From the NCBI GenBank assembly GCA_022711755.1, contig JAKLEA010000001.1:124001-188000 (forward strand): a DNA stretch of 64,000 bases, in the 5' to 3' direction. Positions 43,469-50,678 of this stretch are shown here, in pieces. Source of the stretch: Planctomycetota bacterium (GTDB lineage Bacteria; Planctomycetota; Brocadiia; SM23-32; JAKLEA01). Each line of letters opens with the position of its first letter. Position 1 is the stretch's first letter. Below the pieces are notes generated by a model that searched no databases, was not told where the DNA came from, and saw nothing but the letters and a program-made list of their open reading frames with translations. A program made the position numbers and the translations under genes.

Positions 43469-44774
43469 TGTGGTCTTTCCTAAGTTGTTCCCATCGCATG
43501 AGTTCTGACACTTTTCCAAGCGTCAATCCCTGGTCAATCTCCGCCATCTCGCGATGCTCACGCTCGACAACCGCCTGTGCGCGGTTTATCACCTCGACCG
43601 CCTTTTCCTGCGGTATCACAACCACGCCGTCATCATCGCCGATTATCCAGTCGCCCGTCCGGATGTATTGTCCGCCAATCTTAATCGGTACACCGATTGC
43701 GCCCATGCCCTTCGGTTCCCCGGCGCACGGGGTGACGAGCTTTGCGAACGCAGGGAAGCCCATCTTCCTGATTTCCGCAATGTCGCGTATCGCTCCGTCA
43801 ATCACGATGCCGGACAGTTTGCGCTGGATGCAGCTCATCGTCGCCTTCTCGCCCCAGACTGCCGGCGGATCGCCCCCCGCGTCAACGACTATCACGTCGC
43901 CGGGGGAGGCATGGTCAATCGCCTCAACAGGTTTCGCCCAGTCGCCGGGGTATGTCCAGACGGTCAGAACGCGCCCGTGCATCCGCGCGCCGGGGACAAT
44001 CGGGTACACGCAATCAAGCGCGCCGGAGTTGTGGAGCGCCTCGGTGACGTCTGCGGCGGAAGTTCGCGCAAGGACTTCCGCCAGCCCTTCCGCCCCTGCG
44101 CGCTTGAAGTATGTTGTTTCAATCGCCTTGCCGGTTTCCATGGCAAGCATGATCGCCCGGGCGGCGGCCTTTGCGTCGGGGGATTTCGTGATTGCGCCGC
44201 CGACGATGACGATTGACGCCCCGGCCTGAAGCGCGGCGGGAGCGGTCTCGGAATTAATTCCACCGGCGACGGCCACGGGAATCTTCGCGACAGCGGCAAT
44301 GGCTCTGAGATCGTCCAGTGGAAGCGCGCCGCGCATCTGCATGTCTATCGGCGTATGAATGCAAAGGCAGGCGACGCCCATCTCCTGGACCTGCTTCGCG
44401 CGTTCGACCATCTTGTCAATCGCGCCGACGCCCAGAAGGTCAACGGTGATGTGCACGTCGTATCGCCGGGCGGCCTCGACGCATTCGGATATCGTCGCGT
44501 CTGATGCCGCGCCCAGGACATGGACGACGTTGGCGCCGGCCTTTGCCGCGCACTCGGTCTCGGTGCGCCCGGCGTCCATGACCTTCATGTCGGCTATGAT
44601 GGTTGCCGAGGGGAAGCGGCGGCGCAGTTCACGCACGGCATTGAGGCCCTCGCTCTTTATCAGCGGCGTCCCGGCCTCAAGCCAGTCAACCCCGCCCGCT
44701 GCGGCTTCCGTCGCCACTCTGAGCGCCTGATCCAGATTCACGAAGTCCAGCGCAAGTTGCAGTGTCGGTTTCAT
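43443..44774 (-). CDS. 3-hexulose-6-phosphate synthase fused to RraA-like domain
   Basis: The 443-residue protein has an N-terminal HPS domain (about 1-215) of the OMP-decarboxylase suprafamily: LQLALDFVNL, WLEAGTPLIKSEG, ADMKVMDAG (the signature D-x-K-x-x-D) and VAVAGGINSETA. The C-terminal part (about 235-430) is RraA-like: GALDCVYPIVPGARMHGRV, DVIVVDAGGDPPAVWGE and GIVIDGAIRD. Such HPS-RraA fusions are known in archaea and some bacteria; RraA-like folds include HMG aldolases and regulators, so the C-terminal role is open. With PHI next to it, the module links ribulose-5-phosphate and formaldehyde to fructose-6-phosphate. Confidence 0.9.
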   Translation of the reverse strand: MKPTLQLALDFVNLDQALRVATEAAAGGVDWLEAGTPLIKSEGLNAVRELRRRFPSATIIADMKVMDAGRTETECAAKAGANVVHVLGAASDATISECVEAARRYDVHITVDLLGVGAIDKMVERAKQVQEMGVACLCIHTPIDMQMRGALPLDDLRAIAAVAKIPVAVAGGINSETAPAALQAGASIVIVGGAITKSPDAKAAARAIMLAMETGKAIETTYFKRAGAEGLAEVLARTSAADVTEALHNSGALDCVYPIVPGARMHGRVLTVWTYPGDWAKPVEAIDHASPGDVIVVDAGGDPPAVWGEKATMSCIQRKLSGIVIDGAIRDIAEIRKMGFPAFAKLVTPCAGEPKGMGAIGVPIKIGGQYIRTGDWIIGDDDGVVVIPQEKAVEVINRAQAVVEREHREMAEIDQGLTLGKVSELMRWEQLRKDHNGKDKGPS

Positions 44775-44787
44775 AGATGCTCATCCT

Positions 44788-44879
44788 TGGATTGCGGCAG
44801 CCATGCTGCCGCCTTGTCGTTGTTATGGATGCGGCGGCAACGCGCTTGCAAGCGCGACGCCGCATCTCTTGTGCATCCA
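44788..44879 (+). repeat. Modular hairpin element related to the GGAGTG-end class (copy 3)
   Basis: Two strong hairpins: GCGGCAGC-CAT-GCTGCCGC (44794-44812), and GATGCGGCG (44828-44836) with CGCCGCATC (44858-44866) enclosing the 16-base palindrome CGCGCTTGCAAGCGCG (44841-44856). Outer ends TTGGAT and ATCCAT are short and imperfect. It lies in the predicted leader of the HPS-RraA/PHI operon. Confidence 0.65.
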
Positions 44880-44941
44880 TTCTCAATGATCCGCATTTGA
44901 ATATACGTCCTTACAGCCTGCGCTGCAATTGCAATGTGGCG

Positions 44942-44969
44942 GTTATAGCGCATTGCCATATGCAGTGAA
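44942..44969 (-). promoter_or_regulatory. Candidate promoter of the HPS-RraA/PHI operon
   Basis: On the reverse strand TTCACT (44969-44964), a 16-base spacer and TATAAC (44947-44942). The predicted leader of about 160 bases would contain the hairpin element at 44788-44879. Confidence 0.42.
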
Positions 44970-44993
44970 TATGTCATCATATGTCACTACGAA

Positions 44994-45287
44994 TCAGTAT
45001 GATATGTCAGTCTGATGCAGCGCGGCTTCATGGGATTCAATCCGCCGGTTGCGAAAGTAGAGTCCGATGTCCATCATCACCATCGTCCCGTTGATGCAGT
45101 AAAGCGCCGTGACGATGTCGTAGCTGTGCGTAATCTTGTGCAGCACGCCGGCAATGTAACCGATCAGAACGATGAAGAGGAACTGCACGCTCTTTCCCGC
45201 CGTGCGACGGGAGCGATACGACTTCAGAATCGAGAACGGCCACGCCGCCCCGAAACAAATCAGCATTGTTATTTCGAAGAAGCTCAT
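44994..45287 (-). CDS. SemiSWEET/PQ-loop-like small membrane protein
   Basis: The 97-residue protein has about three membrane segments, as in bacterial SemiSWEET sugar transporters: an N-terminal helix with CFGAAWPFSILKSYRS, a middle FLFIVLIGYIAGVLH, and a third ALYCINGTMVMMDIGLYF. The Pro between helices and the basic RSRRTAGKS turn resemble the PQ-loop half-repeat. Two copies would make a transporter. It starts 35 bases after the NagB-like gene and is probably cotranscribed with it, which fits sugar uptake. No good ribosome site is visible. The family call is tentative. Confidence 0.58.
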   Translation of the reverse strand: MSFFEITMLICFGAAWPFSILKSYRSRRTAGKSVQFLFIVLIGYIAGVLHKITHSYDIVTALYCINGTMVMMDIGLYFRNRRIESHEAALHQTDISY

Positions 45288-45322
45288 TATGTTTTGCTGA
45301 ATTCAGTAAATGAAGTCCTCTG

Positions 45323-46255
45323 TCAATACCCCTTGTTCCAATCCGGCTCAATGTCTCTGGCGCTTTCCTCTGAGATATAGCAATCCGTCCTCAGCGTCTG
45401 GTGTATCGAGGTCGGCAGCCGGGGGGTGACGGGGCCGTGGACGCACAGGCGCGTGATCATCCGCTGCCACGAAGTGCTCGTGCCGTGGACGGTGATCGCG
45501 TGCATGTCAATGCAGTTGCGCGACGCGATCACCTCCGCCGGGCCGATGGTCGCGGCCTTCGGGGGGACGAGCGCGATGTCGCCGCTCATGCCGAAGCTGC
45601 CGTGAAGCGAGTTCTGCGCCAGCGTGAAGGGGCTGAGGGTGACTATGCGCGTCCCCATTTTCACCCACTCCTCCAGCGGCGCGTCGAACTCCGGCGCGTC
45701 CGGCTCGATGAACGCCAGATGTCCCGTCCAGCCCGGACCGGTGTAGCAGCCGTCTGCCCCGCCCTCGTCGGCTATCATCTTCCCATACTGCGGAATGACG
45801 TCATTTGTCGGAGCGTGAAACTGGCGGCGCGACGGGCGCAGGTCGGCGTCAATGCGGTAATAGAAGTTTGAAAGCATCGCCCGCATGAAACCCTGCGGCC
45901 AGTCCTCCGGCGCGGTAACGCCGTGCTCGTTGGCGTATTCGTCCATGGCGAAGCAGTGCAGCCGCTCGCAATTGACGCGGAACTTGTTGATGAGATACGC
46001 AACGTGGCGGTAGCTCGGCACGGGATTGGGCAGGATGAGGACGCACTTCTGCCCGGCGTCCGCTGCGGTCTTGATGCGATGAAACATGTCCGCGACGAGT
46101 ACGAACTCGATTTCCGACGCCTGCATCACGCGGATGCGGAAGTCGGGGTTCGGGTGTTTCTCAATGTCCTCTCGCTTGATCCTGCGGACGCGTTCGAGGG
46201 CTTCCGTGTCGCGGAAGGGGACGTATCTGGATGGGCTGTAGTTGAATTCCGTCAT
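45323..46255 (-). CDS. NagB-like (glucosamine-6-phosphate isomerase/deaminase fold) protein
   Basis: The 310-residue protein has the NagB/6-phosphogluconolactonase fold: FAMDEYANEHG carries the equivalent of the base Asp (Asp105), and GWTGHLAFIEP aligns with the NagB active loop, keeping His179 and Glu184 but with Thr177 where NagB has the catalytic Asp141. A PVPSYRHVAYLIN segment and a longer N-terminus differ from classic NagB. Altered chemistry or substrate is therefore likely. GGGAG is about 6 bases ahead of the ATG, which overlaps a preceding small frame by ATGA. Cytoplasmic. Confidence 0.78.
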   Translation of the reverse strand: MTEFNYSPSRYVPFRDTEALERVRRIKREDIEKHPNPDFRIRVMQASEIEFVLVADMFHRIKTAADAGQKCVLILPNPVPSYRHVAYLINKFRVNCERLHCFAMDEYANEHGVTAPEDWPQGFMRAMLSNFYYRIDADLRPSRRQFHAPTNDVIPQYGKMIADEGGADGCYTGPGWTGHLAFIEPDAPEFDAPLEEWVKMGTRIVTLSPFTLAQNSLHGSFGMSGDIALVPPKAATIGPAEVIASRNCIDMHAITVHGTSTSWQRMITRLCVHGPVTPRLPTSIHQTLRTDCYISEESARDIEPDWNKGY

Positions 46256-46419
46256 GTATTTCTCCCAGCTTTGGGACGGGACTGGTCGCGATTCTGTTTC
46301 ACGTCGCCGCTTTCCAGGTTCTCGCGCTTTGAGTCCGATGGTTGCGCGATCTTCGGAATCCTGAGGTAGAAATCCCGCAGGTCATTGACAATCCGAACCG
46401 CTCTCTCGATCTGAGTCAT
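46252..46419 (-). CDS. Possible small protein, 55 residues
   Basis: A 55-codon frame starts at the ATG at 46419 with GAGGGA about 8 bases ahead and ends overlapping the NagB-like start by ATGA. It begins MTQIERAVRIVNDLRDFYLR, a plausible amphipathic helix, and then becomes charged and Ser/Lys-rich. It follows the broken nucleotidyltransferase and may be its former C-terminus or a coupled partner. I do not recognise a family. Confidence 0.35.
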   Translation of the reverse strand: MTQIERAVRIVNDLRDFYLRIPKIAQPSDSKRENLESGDVKQNRDQSRPKAGRNT

Positions 46420-46860
46420 TCCTCAATCCCTCGATGTCAACCTGATCCTGTGGGGAGTTTCGCAGTAGTTTCATTTTGATGATATCATCCCTTGAAGCGA
46501 CCGGAACGGTTCCAGCTTCGGATGCGGACAAAACGGCATTATCCAGTATTTGCAGGTGGTCCTCCCGCCCGGCGAGCAGGACATCTATCACAAGTGTCTC
46601 TTCACCAGTGACCTTGAGAAGACGGTGGAGTGTCAAGCCGGTGTTTTGAACATCCACGGCTCGGCGGACTCGATGTAACCCAAGCTACTCAGGCATCTTC
46701 TAACCTTATCAAGACCTTCGGGATGGATCATTATGTCAATGTCTCTGGTAAAACGCGGTCTGCCGTGGAAGGCCAGCGCGATGCCGCTGACAACCGCATA
46801 CCTGACGCCGTCACGGTTGAAGGCGGAGATTGCGGCTAAGAATTCATTGTAGAGTTCCAT
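46382..46860 (-). pseudogene. Frameshifted nucleotidyltransferase (AbiEii/MNT-like)
   Basis: The first frame (46860 to 46633) encodes 75 residues with VVSGIALAFHGRPRFTRDIDIMI, the G-S/G-x-A-L...D-x-D core of small nucleotidyltransferases. It then runs into a stop. The rest of the domain continues in another frame (GLTLHRLLKVTGEETLVIDVLL, then DDIIKMKLLRNSPQDQVDIEGL). A single step back by one base at the AAAA run near 46645 joins the two frames into one continuous protein, so one A seems to have been lost, or the read is wrong, or the ribosome slips. This type of protein is often an antitoxin or abortive-infection component. Confidence 0.72.
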
Positions 46861-46935
46861 CAGCAGTTTCCTTCCATGCGCGTCAGTTTATCACGCGATG
46901 CTTCCCAGGCAAGACGGTAATAGAATGGCTTGCGA

Positions 46936-46964
46936 TTGGCAGAAAGGTTTTCAACGGCTACAAT
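46936..46964 (+). promoter_or_regulatory. Sigma-70-like promoter of the URO-D/queC/GH31 operon
   Basis: TTGGCA (46936-46941), a 17-base spacer and TACAAT (46959-46964), each five of six to consensus. The predicted leader to the ATG at 47022 is about 50 bases. Confidence 0.6.
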
Positions 46965-47021
46965 CTCGCGCGTGAAAAGTCGGATTCAGCCAATAGAGCG
47001 CATAGCCTACAGGAAACGACC

Positions 47022-48116
47022 ATGAACAAGGAAAAACTGTCCTCCCGCGAGCGTGTTCGCCTGACCTTCTCCAACCAGGAAGCCGACCGTGTTCCAATCG
47101 GCTACTCTGCCAACGGCGGTATTGACCGGCGGCTCAAGGAGCATTTCGGCCTTAAGCCTGACGACGGCGAAGGGCTTGCGAAGGCGCTTGGCGTGGACTT
47201 TCGGGGCGTTGGCGCTCCATACGCCGGGTCGAGGCTTCACGAGGATATCCCGGAGCGCGGCGTAAAGGTCAACAACTGGGGCATTCACACCCGCTGGATC
47301 GAGCACGAGAGCGGCGGATACTGGGATTTCTGCGACTTCCCGCTGAGAGAAGCCACCGTCGAGCAGGTGGCCGAATGGCCGTTGCCGTCTCCGGACGATC
47401 ATGACTACTCCGGTATCGCGGAGGCATGCAGGCGTTACGACGAATACGCCATCAACGGTTCGGCAGGCTTCGGGGACATCATCAACGGCAACGGGATGCT
47501 GCGGAGCATGGAGCAGACGCTCGTTGATCTGGTCACGGACGATCCGGCGGGCCTGCTGCTGGCCGACCGGCGGATGGACATCCAGATCGAGACCACGCGG
47601 CGAATCCTTGAAGCGGCGAAGGGGAGGATTGACTTCGTCTGGATGGGGGAGGACCTTGGGACGCAGATCGGCCCCATCATCAGCATGGAGACCTTCCGCA
47701 AACACATCCGCCCCCGTTATCAGAAGTACTGCGACATGGTGAAGGCATACGGCGCGTTCGTCGTGATGCACACCTGCGGGTCGAGTAGTTGGGCATACGA
47801 GGACTTCATTGAGATTGGAGTTCACGTTGTTGATACGCTTCAGCCGGAGGCGGCGAAAATGTCGCCGGAATACCTCAAGAAAATGTTCGGCGGACGTCTG
47901 GCCTTTCACGGCTGCATCAGCACGGCGGGGCCGGTGGCCTACGGGACGGTTGACGAGGTCGTGGCGTATTGCAGGCGGACTCTGGAGATCATGATGCCGG
48001 GCGGGGGTTACTGCTTCTCGCCGACGCACTGCCTTCAGGATAATTCTCCGACGGAGAACGTGGTAGCAATGTACGATACAGTGATGAGGCACGGATTCTT
48101 CCCCGGATCAAAATGA
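47022..48116 (+). CDS. Uroporphyrinogen-decarboxylase-fold protein (MtaA/CmuA-like)
   Basis: The 364-residue protein begins at the ATG at 47022, with AGGA about 8 bases ahead; longer in-frame starts upstream cross the promoter. The fold is URO-D-like: [20 protein letters not shown] at the N-terminus, [11 protein letters not shown] and AFHGCIST near the middle, and [14 protein letters not shown] plus [10 protein letters not shown] near the end. His and Cys in MHTCG, with the later Cys, fit the zinc site of corrinoid methyltransferases rather than true HemE, which lacks it. It may move methyl groups from a corrinoid or O-demethylate a substrate. It overlaps queC by ATGA. Confidence 0.84.
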   Translation: MNKEKLSSRERVRLTFSNQEADRVPIGYSANGGIDRRLKEHFGLKPDDGEGLAKALGVDFRGVGAPYAGSRLHEDIPERGVKVNNWGIHTRWIEHESGGYWDFCDFPLREATVEQVAEWPLPSPDDHDYSGIAEACRRYDEYAINGSAGFGDIINGNGMLRSMEQTLVDLVTDDPAGLLLADRRMDIQIETTRRILEAAKGRIDFVWMGEDLGTQIGPIISMETFRKHIRPRYQKYCDMVKAYGAFVVMHTCGSSSWAYEDFIEIGVHVVDTLQPEAAKMSPEYLKKMFGGRLAFHGCISTAGPVAYGTVDEVVAYCRRTLEIMMPGGGYCFSPTHCLQDNSPTENVVAMYDTVMRHGFFPGSK

Positions 48117-48808
48117 AAAAGCGCCAAACAAATAAAGAACAAAAGGCTGTGATCCTCCTCAGCGGTGGTATGGATTCCGCCACTACGCTGGCAGTCGCTG
48201 GAGCGGAGGGCTTCGAATGTCATGCGCTGACAATTGATTACGGACAGCGGGCGCGGGCGGAACTGAAAGCGGCGCGGCGGACGGCAGCCGCCCGAAAAGT
48301 CAAGCGGCATGTCGTTTTGAAGGTTGATCTTCGGGCCTTCGGGGGTAGTGCTCTGACGGACAACATTGAAGTCCCGTCTGCGGAAGAGAGCAGTGGAATC
48401 CCGGCGACATACGTTCCGGCGCGCAACACCGTTCTGCTTTCGCTGGCGCTTTCCTGGGCTGAGGCGCTCGGCGCTTATGATGTCTTCATAGGTGTGAACG
48501 CGATAGACTACTCCGGCTATCCGGACTGCCGCCCGGAGTTCGTAATGGAATTTGAGAAATTGGCCAATGTCGCCACGCGGGAAGGCGTCAGTGGGAGGAA
48601 GTTCCGCATACACGCTCCGTTGCTGCGCCTGACAAAATCGGAGATCGTCAGGCTTGGCGTGTCGCTTGGAGTGGATTATGCTTTGACATTAAGCTGCTAC
48701 AATCCCAAGCTCGACGGACGACCATGCGGACGCTGCGCCAGTTGTGCCCTGCGCGAGAAGGGATTCAGCGAAGCCGGAACCGATGACCCGCTGACGAAAA
48801 GGAAATGA
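48113..48808 (+). CDS. queC: 7-cyano-7-deazaguanine synthase
   Basis: QueC converts 7-carboxy-7-deazaguanine to preQ0 with ATP and ammonia in queuosine synthesis. The 231-residue protein has SGGMDSATT (PP-loop, about 17-25), [19 protein letters not shown], and a four-Cys zinc site at the C-terminus (SCYNP and [10 protein letters not shown]). It overlaps the URO-D-like gene by ATGA, and the GH31 gene starts one base after its stop. queD, queE and queF are not near, so its place in a carbohydrate operon is unexpected. Motifs and length are standard. Confidence 0.95.
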   Translation: MKKRQTNKEQKAVILLSGGMDSATTLAVAGAEGFECHALTIDYGQRARAELKAARRTAAARKVKRHVVLKVDLRAFGGSALTDNIEVPSAEESSGIPATYVPARNTVLLSLALSWAEALGAYDVFIGVNAIDYSGYPDCRPEFVMEFEKLANVATREGVSGRKFRIHAPLLRLTKSEIVRLGVSLGVDYALTLSCYNPKLDGRPCGRCASCALREKGFSEAGTDDPLTKRK

Positions 48809-48809
48809 C

Positions 48810-50603
48810 ATGAGAATCAGATCGCTTGTTCTTCTCCTGCTTTTTGCCGCCGTAACGATGTTCAACGCCGCGAGTGGATGGGAACTGAATTCAACCCCGG
48901 ACAATTCAAGGCAGGCGCTGACGCCGGAATGGGCTTTCGGCCTTTGGTGGTGGGAGGACGATGTTAACAAGGAAGAAGTCATATGGGATTTCGTCAACGG
49001 TTGCGAGAAGCACGATCTCCCCATCGCCTGCATCATGATAGACAGCCCGTGGTCAACGCTCTACAACAACTTCGATTGGGACACGAACCGCTATCCCGAG
49101 CCGAAGCAGATGATTGACGAGCTTCACGCCCGCAACATCCGCGTTGTCCTCTGGATGACGTGCATTCTCAATCACAAGGATTTTCAGGCAGACGCATGCG
49201 GGACGGACAAGGAAGACGTCTACAAGGAGGCGCTTGAAAAGGGCTACCTGGCCAACGACGGCAAGCTGATGAAATGGTGGAAGGGGAAGGGCGGGTTCAT
49301 TGATTACACGAATCCGGAGGCGGTCGAGTGGTGGCATCGGCTGCTGGATCGCGTCCTGGACATGGGCGTTGACGGCTGGAAGTGCGACGGGGCGGCGGAA
49401 CTTTTCTATCCCCCGTTCGGCGCGAAATGCAAGAAGGGCCACGTCGGCACGATGGATTACGTGGATTACTACTACGGCGACTGCTACGAATACCTGCTCA
49501 CGAAGAATCCACAGGGCGCGACGCTGGTGCGTTCGATTGACGGCCTCGAATACAACATGAGCGGACGCCACGCGATGCGCAAGCACGCCCCCGTGACGTG
49601 GGTCGGGGATCAGCGCCACTGGTGGACGGACAAGGGCATGGACATTGCCATCGCGCAATGCTTCACCGCGATGAAGTGCGGATACAGCGTCATCGGCAGC
49701 GACAACGCGGGGTACCAGAGCTGGGGCAAGAGCAATCTTATTGACCGGACGCTCTTCCTGCGCTGGAGCCAGTGGAGCGCGTTCATGCCGTTGTTCCTGA
49801 GCGGCGGTCATAACGAGCATCGCCCGTGGATGTATGATTCAGAGGTTTTTGAAATCTTCCGCCGTTACGCATGGATGCATGACGAGATGAGACCTTTTTA
49901 CTACTCGCTCGTTCGAACGGCGCACAACGGGGGGCCGTGCCTGTTCACGGTTCTTCCAGGAGAATACACCTATGGCATGGGCGGGCAATTTCTGGTCGCC
50001 CCGATTCACGAGCCGAAACCCAAGCGAACTGTCGAGTTCCCTGAAGGCGACTGGCTTTATTACTGGGACAATGACGTGAGATATTCAGGACCGCAGAAGG
50101 TCGAGTTGACGCCACCGCTGAAGGATATGCCGGTCTTCGTCCGAAGCGGGTCCATCATCCCGTTGAAGGTAGAAAGAGAATATGCTGGTCATGGCTATCG
50201 CTCCTCTGCCGGATGGACGACGCTTGACGTCTATCCCGACGCCAGTCGGAAAGCGGAATTCAAGCTATGGGCGGCAACGACTGAAGATAACGCCACAGAC
50301 CTGGCCTGCGAGATGACCGAGACCGGGAATCTGACGTTGAACATTTCCGGCGGAGTCGAAAGAGGTTACATCCTTCGCGCGCGCTATCCGTTCAAGCCCG
50401 GCGAAGTTGCGGTCGCGCGCGGCAATGAGAAGGAGATTCTTCCGTGGGTGAGTTACGAAGCGTGGCATACCGCGGAAAAGGGATGGCACTACGCTGAGGG
50501 AGACAAGCGATTGTGGGTGAGAGTCCCGAAAAACGCCGGATGCTCAGTCGTCGTGACGTCAAAATCGCCGGATGCGGATGATGCAAAGGGCAAGCAAAAA
50601 TGA
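48810..50603 (+). CDS. Exported glycoside hydrolase family 31 enzyme
   Basis: The 597-residue protein has a signal peptide (to about residue 22) and a GH31 barrel: IMIDSPW, VVLWMTCILN, the nucleophile Asp193 in WKCDGAAE, and the acid/base Asp267 in WVGDQRHW. After the barrel come the proximal and distal beta domains. The N-terminal beta-sandwich of about 150-200 residues that precedes most GH31 barrels is absent, since the barrel begins about 20 residues after the signal. Alpha-glucosidase, alpha-xylosidase or alpha-galactosidase activity is possible. AAGGA precedes the start, one base after queC. Confidence 0.9.
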   Translation: MRIRSLVLLLLFAAVTMFNAASGWELNSTPDNSRQALTPEWAFGLWWWEDDVNKEEVIWDFVNGCEKHDLPIACIMIDSPWSTLYNNFDWDTNRYPEPKQMIDELHARNIRVVLWMTCILNHKDFQADACGTDKEDVYKEALEKGYLANDGKLMKWWKGKGGFIDYTNPEAVEWWHRLLDRVLDMGVDGWKCDGAAELFYPPFGAKCKKGHVGTMDYVDYYYGDCYEYLLTKNPQGATLVRSIDGLEYNMSGRHAMRKHAPVTWVGDQRHWWTDKGMDIAIAQCFTAMKCGYSVIGSDNAGYQSWGKSNLIDRTLFLRWSQWSAFMPLFLSGGHNEHRPWMYDSEVFEIFRRYAWMHDEMRPFYYSLVRTAHNGGPCLFTVLPGEYTYGMGGQFLVAPIHEPKPKRTVEFPEGDWLYYWDNDVRYSGPQKVELTPPLKDMPVFVRSGSIIPLKVEREYAGHGYRSSAGWTTLDVYPDASRKAEFKLWAATTEDNATDLACEMTETGNLTLNISGGVERGYILRARYPFKPGEVAVARGNEKEILPWVSYEAWHTAEKGWHYAEGDKRLWVRVPKNAGCSVVVTSKSPDADDAKGKQK

Positions 50604-50678
50604 GGAATGTCATCAACCCGCTGTCGAGAGGTGTGGACATCGCGGGATTTGACTCAAACGAGGCAGAGGGAGTCGCAA

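Noticed and set aside
46640..46650. Programmed -1 frameshift in the nucleotidyltransferase
   Set aside because: The site has only four A residues and no canonical X-XXY-YYZ slippery heptamer or obvious downstream stimulatory stem, so a lost base is the simpler explanation.
47007..48092. Reverse-strand frame of 361 codons opposite the URO-D-like gene
   Set aside because: No family signature, unusual composition, and complete overlap with a well supported gene.
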